The notes under the pieces were generated by a model. That model was not told where the DNA came from, searched no databases, and saw only the letters and a list, made by a program, of their open reading frames with translations. Shown here piece by piece: positions 1-8,410 of a DNA stretch of 49,780 nucleotides. This stretch comes from Alistipes sp. (GTDB lineage Bacteria > Bacteroidota > Bacteroidia > Bacteroidales > Rikenellaceae), in the NCBI GenBank assembly GCA_017451685.1, contig JAFTNV010000032.1, positions 1-49,780 on the forward strand, given 5' to 3'. Each line of letters begins with the position of its first letter. Within the stretch, counting starts at the first letter, position 1. Position numbers and translations under genes: made by a program.

Positions 1-24
1 AAGCGTCGTAACAACAATAAGTAG
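1..24 (+). CDS. rpsC: 30S ribosomal protein S3, last codons only
   Basis: The window opens in frame with codons for KRRNNNK followed by TAG. A basic, Asn-rich tail directly before rplP is what the C-terminus of Bacteroidetes S3 looks like, and rpsC is the gene normally found there in the S10 operon. The rest lies outside the window, so the call rests mainly on gene order. Confidence 0.75.
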   Translation, partial: KRRNNNK

Positions 25-46
25 TACCTTTTAAAGCGAAAAAACT

Positions 47-475
47 ATGTTACAGCCAAAAAGAACTAAGTTCAGAAGAATGCAGAAGGGTCGTATGAAG
101 GGTTTCGCTCAGAGAGGAAACCAGCTTGCATACGGTTCGTTTGGAATCAAGGCCTTGGAGTCGACATGGATCACCGGTCGTCAGATCGAGGCAGCACGTC
201 AGGCCATCACCCGTTATATGAAGCGTGAGGGTCAGATTTGGATTCGAATCTTCCCGGATAAGCCCATTACGAAGAAGCCCGCCGAGGTACGTATGGGTAA
301 GGGTAAGGGTAATCCGGAAGGATTTGTAGCGCCCGTTACCCCCGGTCGTATCCTTTTCGAGGCAGAGGGTGTACCCTTGGAGATTGCACAGGAGGCACTC
401 CGTCTGGGAGCTCAGAAGTTGCCTATTACAACTAAGTTTATTGTACGACGCGACTATGTCGAGTCATCACTCTAA
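47..475 (+). CDS. rplP: 50S ribosomal protein L16
   Basis: L16 sits on the 50S subunit near the A site and helps position aminoacyl-tRNA. The 142 residues are full length for the family. The N-terminus is basic ([15 protein letters not shown]), the middle carries the family segment [20 protein letters not shown], and the glycine-rich loop [15 protein letters not shown] is intact near residues 80-94. It follows rpsC by 22 bases and precedes rpmC by 18, the standard S10-operon order. The start is the only ATG that gives the normal N-terminus. Confidence 0.97.
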   Translation: MLQPKRTKFRRMQKGRMKGFAQRGNQLAYGSFGIKALESTWITGRQIEAARQAITRYMKREGQIWIRIFPDKPITKKPAEVRMGKGKGNPEGFVAPVTPGRILFEAEGVPLEIAQEALRLGAQKLPITTKFIVRRDYVESSL

Positions 476-493
476 AAAGGAGCTTGAAAGATT

Positions 494-688
494 ATGAAAA
501 GTGCTGAAATAAAGGAGATGTCGGTGCAGGATCTCGAGGAGCGCATCGCAGCTGAGAAGGCAAACCTCACACAGCTGAAGGTGCAGCACGCCGTGTCGCC
601 CATCGAAAATCCCTCAATCATTAAGAAATCTCGCAGAGATATCGCACGTATGTTGACAATTCTCGGCCAGAAGAACTCTAAATGTTAA
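494..688 (+). CDS. rpmC: 50S ribosomal protein L29
   Basis: A small protein of the polypeptide exit tunnel region that binds 23S rRNA and helps form the docking site for exit-site factors. It has 64 residues and the expected two-helix pattern: an N-terminal helix ([17 protein letters not shown]) and a C-terminal helix ending in the signature [15 protein letters not shown]. It lies between rplP and rpsQ; its last bases are only 8 bases from the rpsQ start, consistent with translational coupling. Confidence 0.96.
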   Translation: MKSAEIKEMSVQDLEERIAAEKANLTQLKVQHAVSPIENPSIIKKSRRDIARMLTILGQKNSKC

Positions 689-696
689 TTACCATT

Positions 697-951
697 ATGG
701 AAAGAAATCTTAGAAAAGAGCGTATTGGGTTGGTTGTCAGCAACAAGATGGAGAAGACCATTGTGGTTGCCGTTGCTCGTAAGGTTAAGCATCCGATCTA
801 CGGTAAGTTCGTGAACAAGACCACGAAGTTCGTGGCTGAGTGCTTGGACACAACCGTTCAGGAGGGTGATACCGTACGCATTATGGAGACCCGCCCGTTG
901 AGCAAGACGAAGCGTTGGAGATTAGTACAAATCATTGAAAGAGCTAAGTAG
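697..951 (+). CDS. rpsQ: 30S ribosomal protein S17
   Basis: A primary 16S rRNA-binding protein with an OB fold. The family start [11 protein letters not shown] is at the ATG at 697, giving 84 residues. An in-frame ATG 15 bases upstream lies inside rpmC and would add MLITI, which is not seen in S17, so I reject it. The diagnostic stretch [18 protein letters not shown] and the C-terminal [14 protein letters not shown] are both present. rplN begins 2 bases after the stop. Confidence 0.96.
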   Translation: MERNLRKERIGLVVSNKMEKTIVVAVARKVKHPIYGKFVNKTTKFVAECLDTTVQEGDTVRIMETRPLSKTKRWRLVQIIERAK

Positions 952-953
952 TT

Positions 954-1319
954 ATGATACAGCAAGAAAGCAGACTTGTAGTAGCTGACAACAGCGGTGC
1001 AAAGGAGGTACTTTGTATCCGTGTGCTCGGTGGTACGAAGCGTCGTTATGCATCTATTGGCGATAAGATCGTGGTAGCTGTGAAGAGCGCTTCTCCCTCG
1101 GGTGATGTCAAGAAGGGTGCCGTTTCAAAGGCAGTCGTAGTAAGAACAAAGAAGGAGATTCGTCGTGCCAACGGTTCGTACATTCGTTTCGATGACAACG
1201 CCGTAGTACTCCTCAACAATCAGGGTGAGATCCGTGGTACTCGTATCTTCGGTCCTGTAGCCCGTGAGTTGCGTGACCAGTATATGAAGATCATATCACT
1301 GGCTCCCGAGGTATTGTAA
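954..1319 (+). CDS. rplN: 50S ribosomal protein L14
   Basis: L14 binds 23S rRNA at the subunit interface and contacts 16S helix 14 and L19. At 121 residues it is the canonical size. It opens with [19 protein letters not shown], the typical L14 N-terminus, and retains the conserved [18 protein letters not shown] segment and the C-terminal [13 protein letters not shown]. It follows rpsQ by 2 bases and precedes rplX by 19 bases in one operon. Confidence 0.97.
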   Translation: MIQQESRLVVADNSGAKEVLCIRVLGGTKRRYASIGDKIVVAVKSASPSGDVKKGAVSKAVVVRTKKEIRRANGSYIRFDDNAVVLLNNQGEIRGTRIFGPVARELRDQYMKIISLAPEVL

Positions 1320-1338
1320 TTTAAAAAACTATTGAGAT

Positions 1339-1659
1339 ATGTCTAAATTGCATATTAAGAAGGGGGACATGGTTTTCGTGAACGCTGGTGACAACCGTGG
1401 TCATCAGGGTAAGGTTCTCTCTGTAGATGCAGCCAAGCAGCGTGCTATCGTTGAGGGCGTAAACATCTGCAAGAAGGCTACGAAGCCCAATGCTAAGAAC
1501 CCCCAGGGTGGTCTTGTAGAGCAGGAGGCACCCATCCACATTTCGAACCTTCAGCCTATCGACCCCAAGAGTGGCAAGCCCACACGTGTAGGTCGCAAGG
1601 CAGGTGACAATGGTAAATTAGTTCGTTACGCTAAAAAGTCAGGGGAGGAGATTAAATAA
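1339..1659 (+). CDS. rplX: 50S ribosomal protein L24
   Basis: An assembly-initiator protein that binds the 5' domain of 23S rRNA. The 106 residues begin with the KOW motif ([22 protein letters not shown]), the RNA-contact element of the family, followed by the [14 protein letters not shown] strand. Its TAA stop overlaps the ATG of rplE by one base (TAATG), a coupling arrangement. A minus-strand reading frame covers the same bases but matches nothing and is ignored. Confidence 0.96.
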   Translation: MSKLHIKKGDMVFVNAGDNRGHQGKVLSVDAAKQRAIVEGVNICKKATKPNAKNPQGGLVEQEAPIHISNLQPIDPKSGKPTRVGRKAGDNGKLVRYAKKSGEEIK

Positions 1660-2219
1660 TGGCATACGTACCTACACTTAGAACAGAGTATAAGGAGCGT
1701 ATTATCGCTACCCTTATGAAGGAGTTTGGTTACACCAGCGTTATGCAGTGCCCCAAGCTCGAGAAGATCGTCGTAAACCAGGGTATGGGTCAGGCTATTG
1801 CCGATAAGAAGCTTATCGACATTGCACAGGAGGAGCTTACCCGCATCACAGGCCAGAAGGCTGTGCAGACGAAGTCTCGCAAGGATATTTCTAACTTTAA
1901 GTTGCGTAAGGGCATGACCATCGGTGTGCGTGTAACACTCCGTGGCAATCGTATGTACGAGTTCTTGGAGCGTCTCATCGCAGTTGCTCTTCCTCGTATC
2001 CGCGACTTCAAGGGTATCAATGATAAGTTCGATGGCCAGGGTAACTACACCCTCGGTATCACCGAGCAGATCATCTTCCCCGAGATCGACATCGACAAGA
2101 TCACCAAGATCTTCGGTATGGAGATTACCTTCGTAACGTCGGCTAAGACTGACGAGGAGGCATACGCTCTCCTTCGTGAGTTCGGCCTTCCTTTTAAGAA
2201 CGCTAAAAAGAACCAGTAA
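1659..2219 (+). CDS. rplE: 50S ribosomal protein L5
   Basis: L5 binds 5S rRNA with L18 in the central protuberance and contacts P-site tRNA. The 186 residues match the family length. Markers include [13 protein letters not shown] near the N-terminus, the [16 protein letters not shown] segment, and [19 protein letters not shown] in the C-terminal half. The start overlaps the rplX stop by one base and the gene is followed after 3 bases by rpsN. Confidence 0.97.
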   Translation: MAYVPTLRTEYKERIIATLMKEFGYTSVMQCPKLEKIVVNQGMGQAIADKKLIDIAQEELTRITGQKAVQTKSRKDISNFKLRKGMTIGVRVTLRGNRMYEFLERLIAVALPRIRDFKGINDKFDGQGNYTLGITEQIIFPEIDIDKITKIFGMEITFVTSAKTDEEAYALLREFGLPFKNAKKNQ

Positions 2220-2222
2220 CCT

Positions 2223-2519
2223 ATGGCAAAGGAGTCAATGAAGGCACGCGAGGTTAAGCGTGCGAAGCTTGCAAAGCGTTATGCTCACAAGCGTGAGGAG
2301 ATCGCAGCAAAGGTTAAGGCAGGTGAGATGGATCACGAGGAGGCATGGATTGCCCTCTCGAAGTTGCCCCGCAACTCAAATCCTATCCGTCAGCACAACC
2401 GTTGCATGATCACCGGTCGTCCTAAGGGTTATATGCGTCAGTTCGGTATCAGCCGTATCCAGTTCCGCGAGATGGCTTCGAACGGCTTGATTCCCGGTGT
2501 TAAGAAGGCCAGCTGGTAG
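2223..2519 (+). CDS. rpsN: 30S ribosomal protein S14, zinc-independent type
   Basis: S14 binds late-folding 16S rRNA in the 30S head. The 98 residues carry the core [26 protein letters not shown]. The CxxC...CxxC zinc ribbon of zinc-type S14 is absent: there is a single Cys in this region, so it is the long zinc-independent form. It is the last gene before an 886-base break in what is normally an uninterrupted spc operon (rpsN-rpsH); that gap is treated separately. Confidence 0.96.
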   Translation: MAKESMKAREVKRAKLAKRYAHKREEIAAKVKAGEMDHEEAWIALSKLPRNSNPIRQHNRCMITGRPKGYMRQFGISRIQFREMASNGLIPGVKKASW

Positions 2520-2532
2520 TCGTCTGTTGCCC

Positions 2533-3190
2533 ACATCCCGAATATCTCGGGGTGTGAGGCCAACACACTAAGGCGAATGTTTCAAGGGTGTGCGATACCT
2601 TAATAAATTGGGGGCAGGTAATAAAGGTGATGAAGCCGCTTGCTCTTTTATGGCACAACCTTTATGGTAGGAGTGTGGCTCGCTGCAAGGCGATAGCGCC
2701 TCCGGTATAAGAAGATCCCGTGCGAGGTGCCCAAGGGGCGCCTCGGCTACAGGGTCGGATAAGGTGGAAGATTGTCAGGTGCTTAGGTGCCACGTGGCTG
2801 TAGCGTTGCTACGCACAAGCAATATCTGCCTTATATGGGTTCAGGACCCGAGTATTACGTTGCTCATAGGGGGAAAAGTGCTGCCACGGGTAGTAACTTC
2901 CTTGCTGTGGGGCGTAAGAATAGGGTGCTGTGCTGAGTAGAAAATCTCATACAGAGACTACTTTGATTATCGCCGTATGCAAGGTCGTCGTGATGCGTAA
3001 TATTCGAGGCCGGAGTAATGACGGGATTGGTGAGGTAGATGTGCTGTATGGAGTTGTACGAGAGAATGATGTGCGTAATGTGCATCTTTTGTCGTGCAAC
3101 CATGAGGCTGCCAAGAGGCCAACGCGGACACTGCGGGCCTGTGCACTTTCTACGCGAAATGTTGGTGATATATGACGTATGCCAGCATTT
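2533..3190 (+). ncRNA. Putative large structured RNA between rpsN and rpsH
   Basis: This stretch has no credible coding frame but is full of helices on the plus strand. I can draw: a 9-bp hairpin at 2533-2555 (ACATCCCGA / TCGGGGTGT); GGCG-ATAG-CGCC at 2689-2700; a 10-bp helix with a 3-base loop at 2723-2745 (CGAGGTGCCC / GGGCGCCTCG); GTAGC-GTT-GCTAC at 2800-2812; GGGT/ACCC at 2837-2849; a bulged stem at 2936-2962 (AGTAG and TCTC with GAGA and CTACT); AGGCC/GGCCT at 3116-3140; and a closing 9-bp stem at 3157-3190 (AAATGTTGG / CCAGCATTT). No promoter is visible in front, so it is probably made as part of the rplP-rpsN transcript, and a new promoter starts just after it. Candidates are an ORF-less or decayed group II intron (a GTGTG is present at 2553), an r-protein autoregulatory leader, or an unknown ornate RNA. 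I could not find a group II domain V, nor RNase P or tmRNA signatures. Confidence 0.5.
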
Positions 3191-3238
3191 GTTGTGTCGA
3201 TAAGGATGTGCTAAATGCTTAAAAATTAAGCGAAAAAG

Positions 3239-3270
3239 TTTGGTGGTTTCGGATTTTCTTCGTATATTTG
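3239..3270 (+). promoter_or_regulatory. Bacteroidetes-type promoter driving rpsH onward
   Basis: TTTG at 3239-3242 and TATATTTG at 3263-3270, separated by 20 bases, match the -33 TTTG and -7 TAnnTTTG consensus of the Bacteroidetes housekeeping sigma factor. Transcription would start near 3277, giving a leader of about 130 bases before rpsH. This splits the ribosomal cluster into two transcription units. Confidence 0.8.
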
Positions 3271-3405
3271 CCCGCTTTTGTGCGCTGTATAGGCCCGTGT
3301 GCGTATATGTATGAGGGTGCTAAGGCGGTGAAAGTGAACAAATTAGGATGCAATAAAGCATAGATAGACAATTTTTAATTATTAATTTTTAACTTTTAAT
3401 TCATT

Positions 3406-3804
3406 ATGACAGATCCAATTGCGGACTTTCTGACCAGAATTAGAAATGCGGTGAAAGCCAACCACAAGGTGGTTGAAGCTCCCGGTTCAAAAATTAAGCA
3501 GGAGATCACCAAGATCCTGTACGATCAGGGTTACATCCTCGCCTACAAGTTTGACAAGGACGAGAAGGGTCACCCCTCGATCAAGGTCGCTTTGAAGTAC
3601 GATGCGGCTACGAAGGTGAACGCCATCAAGAACCTCAAGCGTGTTAGCCGTCCCGGTTTGCGCCAGTACGCCTCGGTAGCAGAGATGCCCCGCGTATTGA
3701 ACGGCTTGGGTATCGCTATCGTCTCAACGTCGAAGGGTATCATGACCGATGCTCAGGCACGTAAGGAGAACGTAGGTGGCGAGGTGTTGTGCTACGTATG
3801 GTAG
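3406..3804 (+). CDS. rpsH: 30S ribosomal protein S8
   Basis: S8 is a primary 16S rRNA binder of the central domain and, in Escherichia coli, the translational repressor of the spc operon. The 132 residues start with the family signature [15 protein letters not shown] and end with the conserved GGEVLCYVW. An AT-rich leader precedes the ATG. It is the first gene after the 886-base gap and has its own strong promoter, unusual for a gene normally inside the operon. rplF follows after 54 bases. Confidence 0.97.
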   Translation: MTDPIADFLTRIRNAVKANHKVVEAPGSKIKQEITKILYDQGYILAYKFDKDEKGHPSIKVALKYDAATKVNAIKNLKRVSRPGLRQYASVAEMPRVLNGLGIAIVSTSKGIMTDAQARKENVGGEVLCYVW

Positions 3805-3858
3805 TAGGCCACGAAAGAGTGATTAACTGAATTAACAAACAATCAAACAACTAAAAAC

Positions 3859-4443
3859 ATGTCAAGAATTGGTAAATTACCTGTAATCTTGCCCGCTGGT
3901 GTTACTGTGGAGATCGCAGCTGACAACACGGTAAGCGTGAAAGGGCCACTTGGGACACTGAGCCAGAAGGTTGACTCAGACATCAAAGTTGAAGTTGGAA
4001 CACACATCGAGAAGGAGAGCCAGAAGGAGGTACCCGCGGTTATCGTAACTCGTCCTACCAACCAGCCCCGTCACCGTTCAATGCACGGTTTGTATCGTGC
4101 TCTTATCAACAACATGGTTATCGGTGTATCGAAGGGTTACGAGATCAAGCAGGAGCTCGTAGGCGTTGGTTTCAAGGCCGAGGTTAAGGGTCAGCTTCTC
4201 GAGATGAGCTTGGGCTACTCGCACGATATCGCCCTTTTGTTGCCCGCAGAGATTCAGGCAACAGCCGTAACAGAGAAGAAGGGTAACCCCATCCTCACAC
4301 TCAAGAGCATCGATAAGCAGCTTGTAGGTCAGGTTGCAGCGAAGATTCGCTCTATGCGTAAGCCTGAGCCTTACAAGGGTAAGGGTATTAAGTTTGTCGG
4401 CGAGGTTATCCGTCGCAAGGCAGGTAAGTCGGCAGCTAAATAG
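3859..4443 (+). CDS. rplF: 50S ribosomal protein L6
   Basis: L6 lies near the sarcin-ricin loop and factor-binding site. The 194 residues are slightly longer than the usual 177-190. The N-terminus MSRIGKLPVILPAGVTVEI is diagnostic, and the second L6 repeat carries VKGQLLEMSLGYSHDI and the C-terminal signature KPEPYKGKGIKFVGEVIRRK. The extra length is mainly in the loop around residues 45-60 (HIEKESQKEVPAV). Confidence 0.97.
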   Translation: MSRIGKLPVILPAGVTVEIAADNTVSVKGPLGTLSQKVDSDIKVEVGTHIEKESQKEVPAVIVTRPTNQPRHRSMHGLYRALINNMVIGVSKGYEIKQELVGVGFKAEVKGQLLEMSLGYSHDIALLLPAEIQATAVTEKKGNPILTLKSIDKQLVGQVAAKIRSMRKPEPYKGKGIKFVGEVIRRKAGKSAAK

Positions 4444-4459
4444 TAAATAAGTCAAGATT

Positions 4460-4822
4460 ATGGCATTGAATAAGATTGAAAGAAGAGCGAGAATCAAGAT
4501 GCGTATCCGTAAGATTGTTAACGGTACGCCATCTCAGCCTCGTATGACTGTATTCCGTAGCAACAAGCAGATCTACGTACAGTTTATTGATGACCTCGCA
4601 GGCGTAACCTTGGCAACGGCATCGTCGCTGGACAAGGAGGTAGTAGCCGAGGCAGCAGGTAAGAACAAGTCGGAGGTTGCAGCATTGGTAGGTAAGCTTG
4701 CTGCAGCACGCGCCGCCGAGAAGGGTATCACCGCCGTAGCGTTCGACCGTAACGGTTACCTCTATCACGGTCGAGTAAAAATGTTGGCAGATGCTGCTCG
4801 TGAGGGTGGCCTTAAATTCTAA
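4460..4822 (+). CDS. rplR: 50S ribosomal protein L18
   Basis: L18 binds 5S rRNA with L5. It has 120 residues. The basic start [16 protein letters not shown], the [16 protein letters not shown] strand and the C-terminal [26 protein letters not shown] are all family-typical. It sits 16 bases after rplF and 6 bases before rpsE. Confidence 0.96.
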   Translation: MALNKIERRARIKMRIRKIVNGTPSQPRMTVFRSNKQIYVQFIDDLAGVTLATASSLDKEVVAEAAGKNKSEVAALVGKLAAARAAEKGITAVAFDRNGYLYHGRVKMLADAAREGGLKF

Positions 4823-4828
4823 GCGATT

Positions 4829-5350
4829 ATGGCAAATATAAACAAGAATAGAGTCCGCACAAGCGATCTCGGCGAGTTGACAGATCGCTTGGTTGCAATC
4901 AACCGCGTTACGAAGGTTACCAAGGGTGGTCGTACGTTCACCTTCTCGGCAATCGTAGTAGTAGGTAATGGCAATGGCGTTGTAGGCTACGGTCTTGGTA
5001 AGGCTGCGGAGGTTACCGTGGCTATCTCTAAGGGTGTAGAGGATGCAAAGAAGAATTTGGTTAAGATTCCCGTACTCAACGGTACAATTCCCCACAAGCA
5101 GGAGATGCGTTTCGGAGGCTCGGAGGTTATGATTCGCCCCGCAGCTCCCGGTACCGGTATCATCGCCGGTGGTGCTATGCGTGCTGTGTTGGAGTCGGCA
5201 GGTATCAAGAACGTGCTTGCAAAGAGCAAGGGTTCGTCTAACCCCCACAACCTCGTTAAGGCAACCATCGGTGCTTTGTGCGAGTTGCGCGATGCTCACT
5301 CTGTAGCCCAGTTGCGTGGTATCTCAATGACCAAGGTGTTTAACGGTTAA
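4829..5350 (+). CDS. rpsE: 30S ribosomal protein S5
   Basis: S5 takes part in decoding fidelity at the mRNA entry site. The 173 residues contain the N-terminal double-stranded RNA-binding fold with [21 protein letters not shown] near residues 26-46, and the C-terminal S5 fold with [19 protein letters not shown]. The genes rplR and rpmD flank it at 6 and 18 bases. Confidence 0.97.
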   Translation: MANINKNRVRTSDLGELTDRLVAINRVTKVTKGGRTFTFSAIVVVGNGNGVVGYGLGKAAEVTVAISKGVEDAKKNLVKIPVLNGTIPHKQEMRFGGSEVMIRPAAPGTGIIAGGAMRAVLESAGIKNVLAKSKGSSNPHNLVKATIGALCELRDAHSVAQLRGISMTKVFNG

Positions 5351-5368
5351 AAATAGGAGGCAACAACT

Positions 5369-5551
5369 ATGGCAACATTGAAAATCACTCAGGTAAAGAG
5401 CCGTATTGGCGCATCGACACAGCAGTGCAAGAACCTCGATGCTCTGGGTCTTCGCAAGATCAACCAGACGGTTGAGCACAGCGACTCGGTAATCATCAAG
5501 GGTATGATCGAGCGTGTTAGGCACCTTGTAAAGGTCGAGGAGGTAAAATAA
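5369..5551 (+). CDS. rpmD: 50S ribosomal protein L30
   Basis: A small 60-residue protein of the 50S subunit. MATLKITQVKSRIG is the L30 start and QHEV-like positions near the C-terminus are present as VEHSDSVIIKGMIERVRHLV. L30 is missing in some bacteria; here it is intact and in its standard place between rpsE and rplO. Confidence 0.95.
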   Translation: MATLKITQVKSRIGASTQQCKNLDALGLRKINQTVEHSDSVIIKGMIERVRHLVKVEEVK

Positions 5552-5578
5552 GTTTAACCAAGAAAAACGAATTAATAA

Positions 5579-6025
5579 ATGGAACTTCATAATCTTAAGC
5601 CCGCAAAGGGTGCAACTCACCACGATAAGCGTGTGGGTCGCGGTGCCGGTTCGGGTCACGGTGGTTACTCAACCCGTGGTTTGAAGGGTGCCAAGTCGCG
5701 CTCGGGTTATTCGAGCAAGCTCGGCTTCGAGGGTGGTCAGATGCCTTTGCAGCGTCGTCTTCCCAAGTTTGGCTTCACGAACATCAAGCGTGTAGAGTTC
5801 AAGGCTATCAACCTCTCTACATTGGAGGATCTCGCATCGCGCAACAACCTCACGGAGGTTACGCTTGAGACTCTCGTACAGGCAGGCTTCGTGTCGAGCA
5901 ACGACAAGGTTAAGATTCTGGGTAACGGTGCTATCACTCGCGCCTTGGCTGTTAAGGCCAATGCCTTCTCAAAGACCGCAGAGGCTGCTATCGTAGCAGC
6001 AGGTGGCTCTATCGAGAAGATGTAG
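5579..6025 (+). CDS. rplO: 50S ribosomal protein L15
   Basis: L15 organises 23S rRNA domains and is one of the later assembly proteins. The 148 residues have the glycine-rich basic N-terminus (KRVGRGAGSGHGGYSTRGLKGAKSR, read in two parts) and the core FEGGQMPLQRRLPKFGF. It lies 27 bases after rpmD. The following 160 bases before secY have no recognisable promoter or terminator. Confidence 0.96.
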   Translation: MELHNLKPAKGATHHDKRVGRGAGSGHGGYSTRGLKGAKSRSGYSSKLGFEGGQMPLQRRLPKFGFTNIKRVEFKAINLSTLEDLASRNNLTEVTLETLVQAGFVSSNDKVKILGNGAITRALAVKANAFSKTAEAAIVAAGGSIEKM

Positions 6026-6185
6026 TGACCGGCAAATTGGCTGTTATTGTCGCGGTAATGGTGAAGGCGATTGTTAAATATAATACATATATATAATATC
6101 GCGCGTAGCGGTGCTCTGAAAAGGGTGTATGGCCGCGACAAATAACGGTTGATAAGAGTTTAAGAATCCAAAAACCTATTAATTT
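6026..6185 (+). other. rplO-secY spacer, nothing definite
   Basis: This 160-base spacer is AT-rich near 6076-6100 (a run of TATATA-like sequence). I see no TAnnTTTG box and no strong hairpin with a T tract. secY is most simply read as co-transcribed with rplO. Confidence 0.4.
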
Positions 6186-7556
6186 ATGAACAAGTATATC
6201 ATTGTTGGTATTATTTTAGTAGTTCTCGTCGCGCTACTTGCCACCAACAAGAAACTCGTTGAGACGCTCAAGAACATATATAAGATTGAGGAGCTTCGCT
6301 CGCGTATCCTCTTTACGCTCGGCCTTCTTCTTATATATCGTTTGGGTAGCTTTGTGACTCTGCCGGGTGTAGACCACGCGGTTTTGGAGCAGTGGACACA
6401 GAACTTCGCGAACGATAGCAGCAGCCTTATGGGTCTGTTGAATATCTTCTCGGGAGGTGCGTTCTCGCAGGCTTCAATCTTCGCTCTTGGTGTTATGCCC
6501 TACATCACCGCGTCGATTATCATACAGTTGTTGGGTATCATGGTTCCCTACTTCCGTAAGATGCAGCGCGAGGGTGAGAGCGGACGTCGCAGAATGAATC
6601 AGTGGACACGTTTCCTTACCATCGCTGTGCTCTTGTTGCAGGCTCCCGCGTACCTTGCTACGCAGGTTATCTCTTCAGGTGCTGTGACTGTGACGGATAG
6701 CTTCCTTGGCATCGAGAATGGCGCCTTCATAGTTCCTGCGGTTGTTATCCTCATCGCCGGCACCATGTTCATCATGTGGTTGGGCGAGAAGATTACAGAC
6801 CGTGGTATTGGTAACGGTATCTCGCTGATCATCATGATCGGTATCGTTGCGCGCCTCCCGCAGTCGTTCCTTCAGGAGTTCCTGTTCCAGACGACTGGTG
6901 GCGGAAGCATCATAATGCTCATCGTGGAGCTTGTGTTCCTCGCATTGGTATTCATGCTTGCTATCGCTATCGTGCAGGCTGTGCGTAAGATTCCCGTTCA
7001 GTATGCTAAGCGTATCGTAGGTAATAAGCAGTATGGTGGTGTGCGTCAGTACATACCTTTGAAGCTGAACGCTGCCAATGTAATGCCTATTATCTTTGCT
7101 CAGGCCCTCATGTTCATCCCCGGTCTTATCTGGGGTGGTCAGTGGCTTGACATCACCAGCTTCTGGTACAACTTTACGCTTGTAGTCTTGGTAATTGCAT
7201 TTACGTACTTCTACACTGCAATTATCGTGAATCCTCAAATGATGGCTGACGATATGAAGCGTAATGGTGGCTTCATCCCTGGCGTTAAGCCCGGTAAGAG
7301 CACCGTGACGTATATCGACAACATCATGACGAGAATCACCCTCCCCGGCTCGGTGTTCTTGGCAATCATCACGATTCTTCCGGCGATTGCTATGACGCTC
7401 GGCATCACTCAGGGCTTCGCTTACTTCTTCGGAGGTACGTCGCTTCTGATTATGGTGGGTGTTGTTCTCGACACTCTTAAGCAGATTGAGAGCTACCTGC
7501 TCATGCGTCACTATGATGGTCTGATGAAGACGGGACGTATTCAGGGTCGCTACTAA
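6186..7556 (+). CDS. secY: Preprotein translocase subunit SecY with extra N-terminal segment
   Basis: SecY is the channel of the Sec translocon in the inner membrane. The 456 residues include the plug region near GGAFSQASIFALGVMPYITASI, the FRKMQREGESGRRRMNQWTR loop, the cytosolic loop AVRKIPVQYAKRIVG, and the C-terminal SYLLMRHYDGLMKTGRIQGRY. Most SecY proteins begin at the position equivalent to LVETLKNIYKIEELRSRIL (about residue 24). Here the frame has an extra hydrophobic stretch, IIVGIILVVLVALLA, at residues 4-18 followed by TNKK. There is no internal ATG that would restore a normal start, so the extension seems real and could be an additional membrane helix or a cleavable signal. Confidence 0.96.
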   Translation: MNKYIIVGIILVVLVALLATNKKLVETLKNIYKIEELRSRILFTLGLLLIYRLGSFVTLPGVDHAVLEQWTQNFANDSSSLMGLLNIFSGGAFSQASIFALGVMPYITASIIIQLLGIMVPYFRKMQREGESGRRRMNQWTRFLTIAVLLLQAPAYLATQVISSGAVTVTDSFLGIENGAFIVPAVVILIAGTMFIMWLGEKITDRGIGNGISLIIMIGIVARLPQSFLQEFLFQTTGGGSIIMLIVELVFLALVFMLAIAIVQAVRKIPVQYAKRIVGNKQYGGVRQYIPLKLNAANVMPIIFAQALMFIPGLIWGGQWLDITSFWYNFTLVVLVIAFTYFYTAIIVNPQMMADDMKRNGGFIPGVKPGKSTVTYIDNIMTRITLPGSVFLAIITILPAIAMTLGITQGFAYFFGGTSLLIMVGVVLDTLKQIESYLLMRHYDGLMKTGRIQGRY

Positions 7557-7575
7557 TAAGTTTACCACAAGAAAA

Positions 7576-7619
7576 ATTGGAGGCTGCCCTGGGGCAGTGC
7601 AACAGGGTAGCCCTCCGAT
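7576..7619 (+). promoter_or_regulatory. Long hairpin between secY and map
   Basis: The arms GGAGGcTGCCCTG (7579-7591) and CAGGGTAgCCCTCC (7603-7616) pair over 13 bp with one bulged base, and the flanks ATT and GAT extend it by three more pairs. It is not followed by a T tract, so it looks more like an RNA processing or attenuation site than a full terminator. map begins 12 bases later. Confidence 0.6.
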
Positions 7620-7631
7620 ATTGTTTGAAAG

Positions 7632-8405
7632 ATGATTTTTCTGAAGACCAAAGAGGAGATAGAGTTGCTTCGCGAGAATAACCTTCTTGTGAGCCGCGCG
7701 CTTGCAGAGGTGGGTCGTCATGTTAAGGCGGGTGTTACGACACGCGAGCTTAACGACATCGCCGAGAAGTTTATTCGCGCCAATGGAGCAGTTCCGGGCT
7801 TTTTGGGTTATCAGGGATATCCCGCGTCGGCCTGCATCTCGGTTAACGAGCAGGTTGTACACGGCATACCATCGGACTATGTCATCAAGGATGGTGACAT
7901 CGTATCGGTCGATTTGGGTACCATTATGAAGGGGTTTGTTGGTGATTCGGCATATACGTTTGCCGTAGGCACTGTCAGCGACGAAGTACGACAGTTGCTC
8001 GACGTCACCAAAGAGGCTCTTCGCAAGGGTGCCGCACAGGCTAAGGCCGGCAATCGCGTTGGCGACATATCGGCAGCCGTGCAGGATTACGCCGAGAGTT
8101 TTGGCTTCGGCGTAGTGCGCGAGTTGGAGGGGCACGGCCTCGGCAGGAAGATGCACGAGGAGCCGGGCGTACCTAACTATGGTGCACGTGGCAGAGGGCC
8201 ATTGTTGAAAGAGGGCATGGTCATCTGCATCGAGCCGATGATAACGATTGGGGACCGCAGGGTGGTATTCGAGCGTGACGGCTGGACTGTGCGCACGAAG
8301 GATCGTAAGCCGGCAGCACACTTCGAGTACGCCGTGGCTGTGGGCAAGGATGGCCCCGATATCCTTACGGACTTCAGCATCATCGAAGAGGCAATTAACA
8401 ACTAA
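7632..8405 (+). CDS. map: Methionine aminopeptidase, type I
   Basis: This cytosolic enzyme removes the initiator methionine from new proteins. The 257 residues are the type I length with no insertion. The five metal ligands can be placed at Asp94 (SVDLGTI), Asp105 (GDSAYTF), His168 ([13 protein letters not shown]), Glu201 (CIEPM) and Glu232 (HFEYAVAV), and the substrate histidine is in VVHGIPS at residue 77. It lies between secY and infA, a common place for map. infA starts 5 bases after the stop. Confidence 0.97.
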   Translation: MIFLKTKEEIELLRENNLLVSRALAEVGRHVKAGVTTRELNDIAEKFIRANGAVPGFLGYQGYPASACISVNEQVVHGIPSDYVIKDGDIVSVDLGTIMKGFVGDSAYTFAVGTVSDEVRQLLDVTKEALRKGAAQAKAGNRVGDISAAVQDYAESFGFGVVRELEGHGLGRKMHEEPGVPNYGARGRGPLLKEGMVICIEPMITIGDRRVVFERDGWTVRTKDRKPAAHFEYAVAVGKDGPDILTDFSIIEEAINN

Positions 8406-8410
8406 ATCTT

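Noticed and set aside
2936..2962. Group I intron R element (CAGAGACTA)
   Set aside because: The bases that resemble the R element pair with the upstream AGTAG instead of a downstream S element, and no S element (AAGATATAGTCC) is present.
2864..3175. Short reading frames on both strands in the rpsN-rpsH gap
   Set aside because: They overlap each other and the drawn RNA helices, have unnatural composition and match no family I know.
2541..3190. RNase P RNA, tmRNA, 6S or SRP RNA in the ribosomal gap
   Set aside because: The GAGGAAAGTCCGGGC-type RNase P core, a tmRNA tag and T-loop end, and the SRP tetraloop motif are absent.
6675..8321. A 548-codon minus-strand open frame across secY and map
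   Set aside because: It lies entirely opposite two clear genes, has no family match and the Cys/His/Arg-rich composition typical of antisense shadows.
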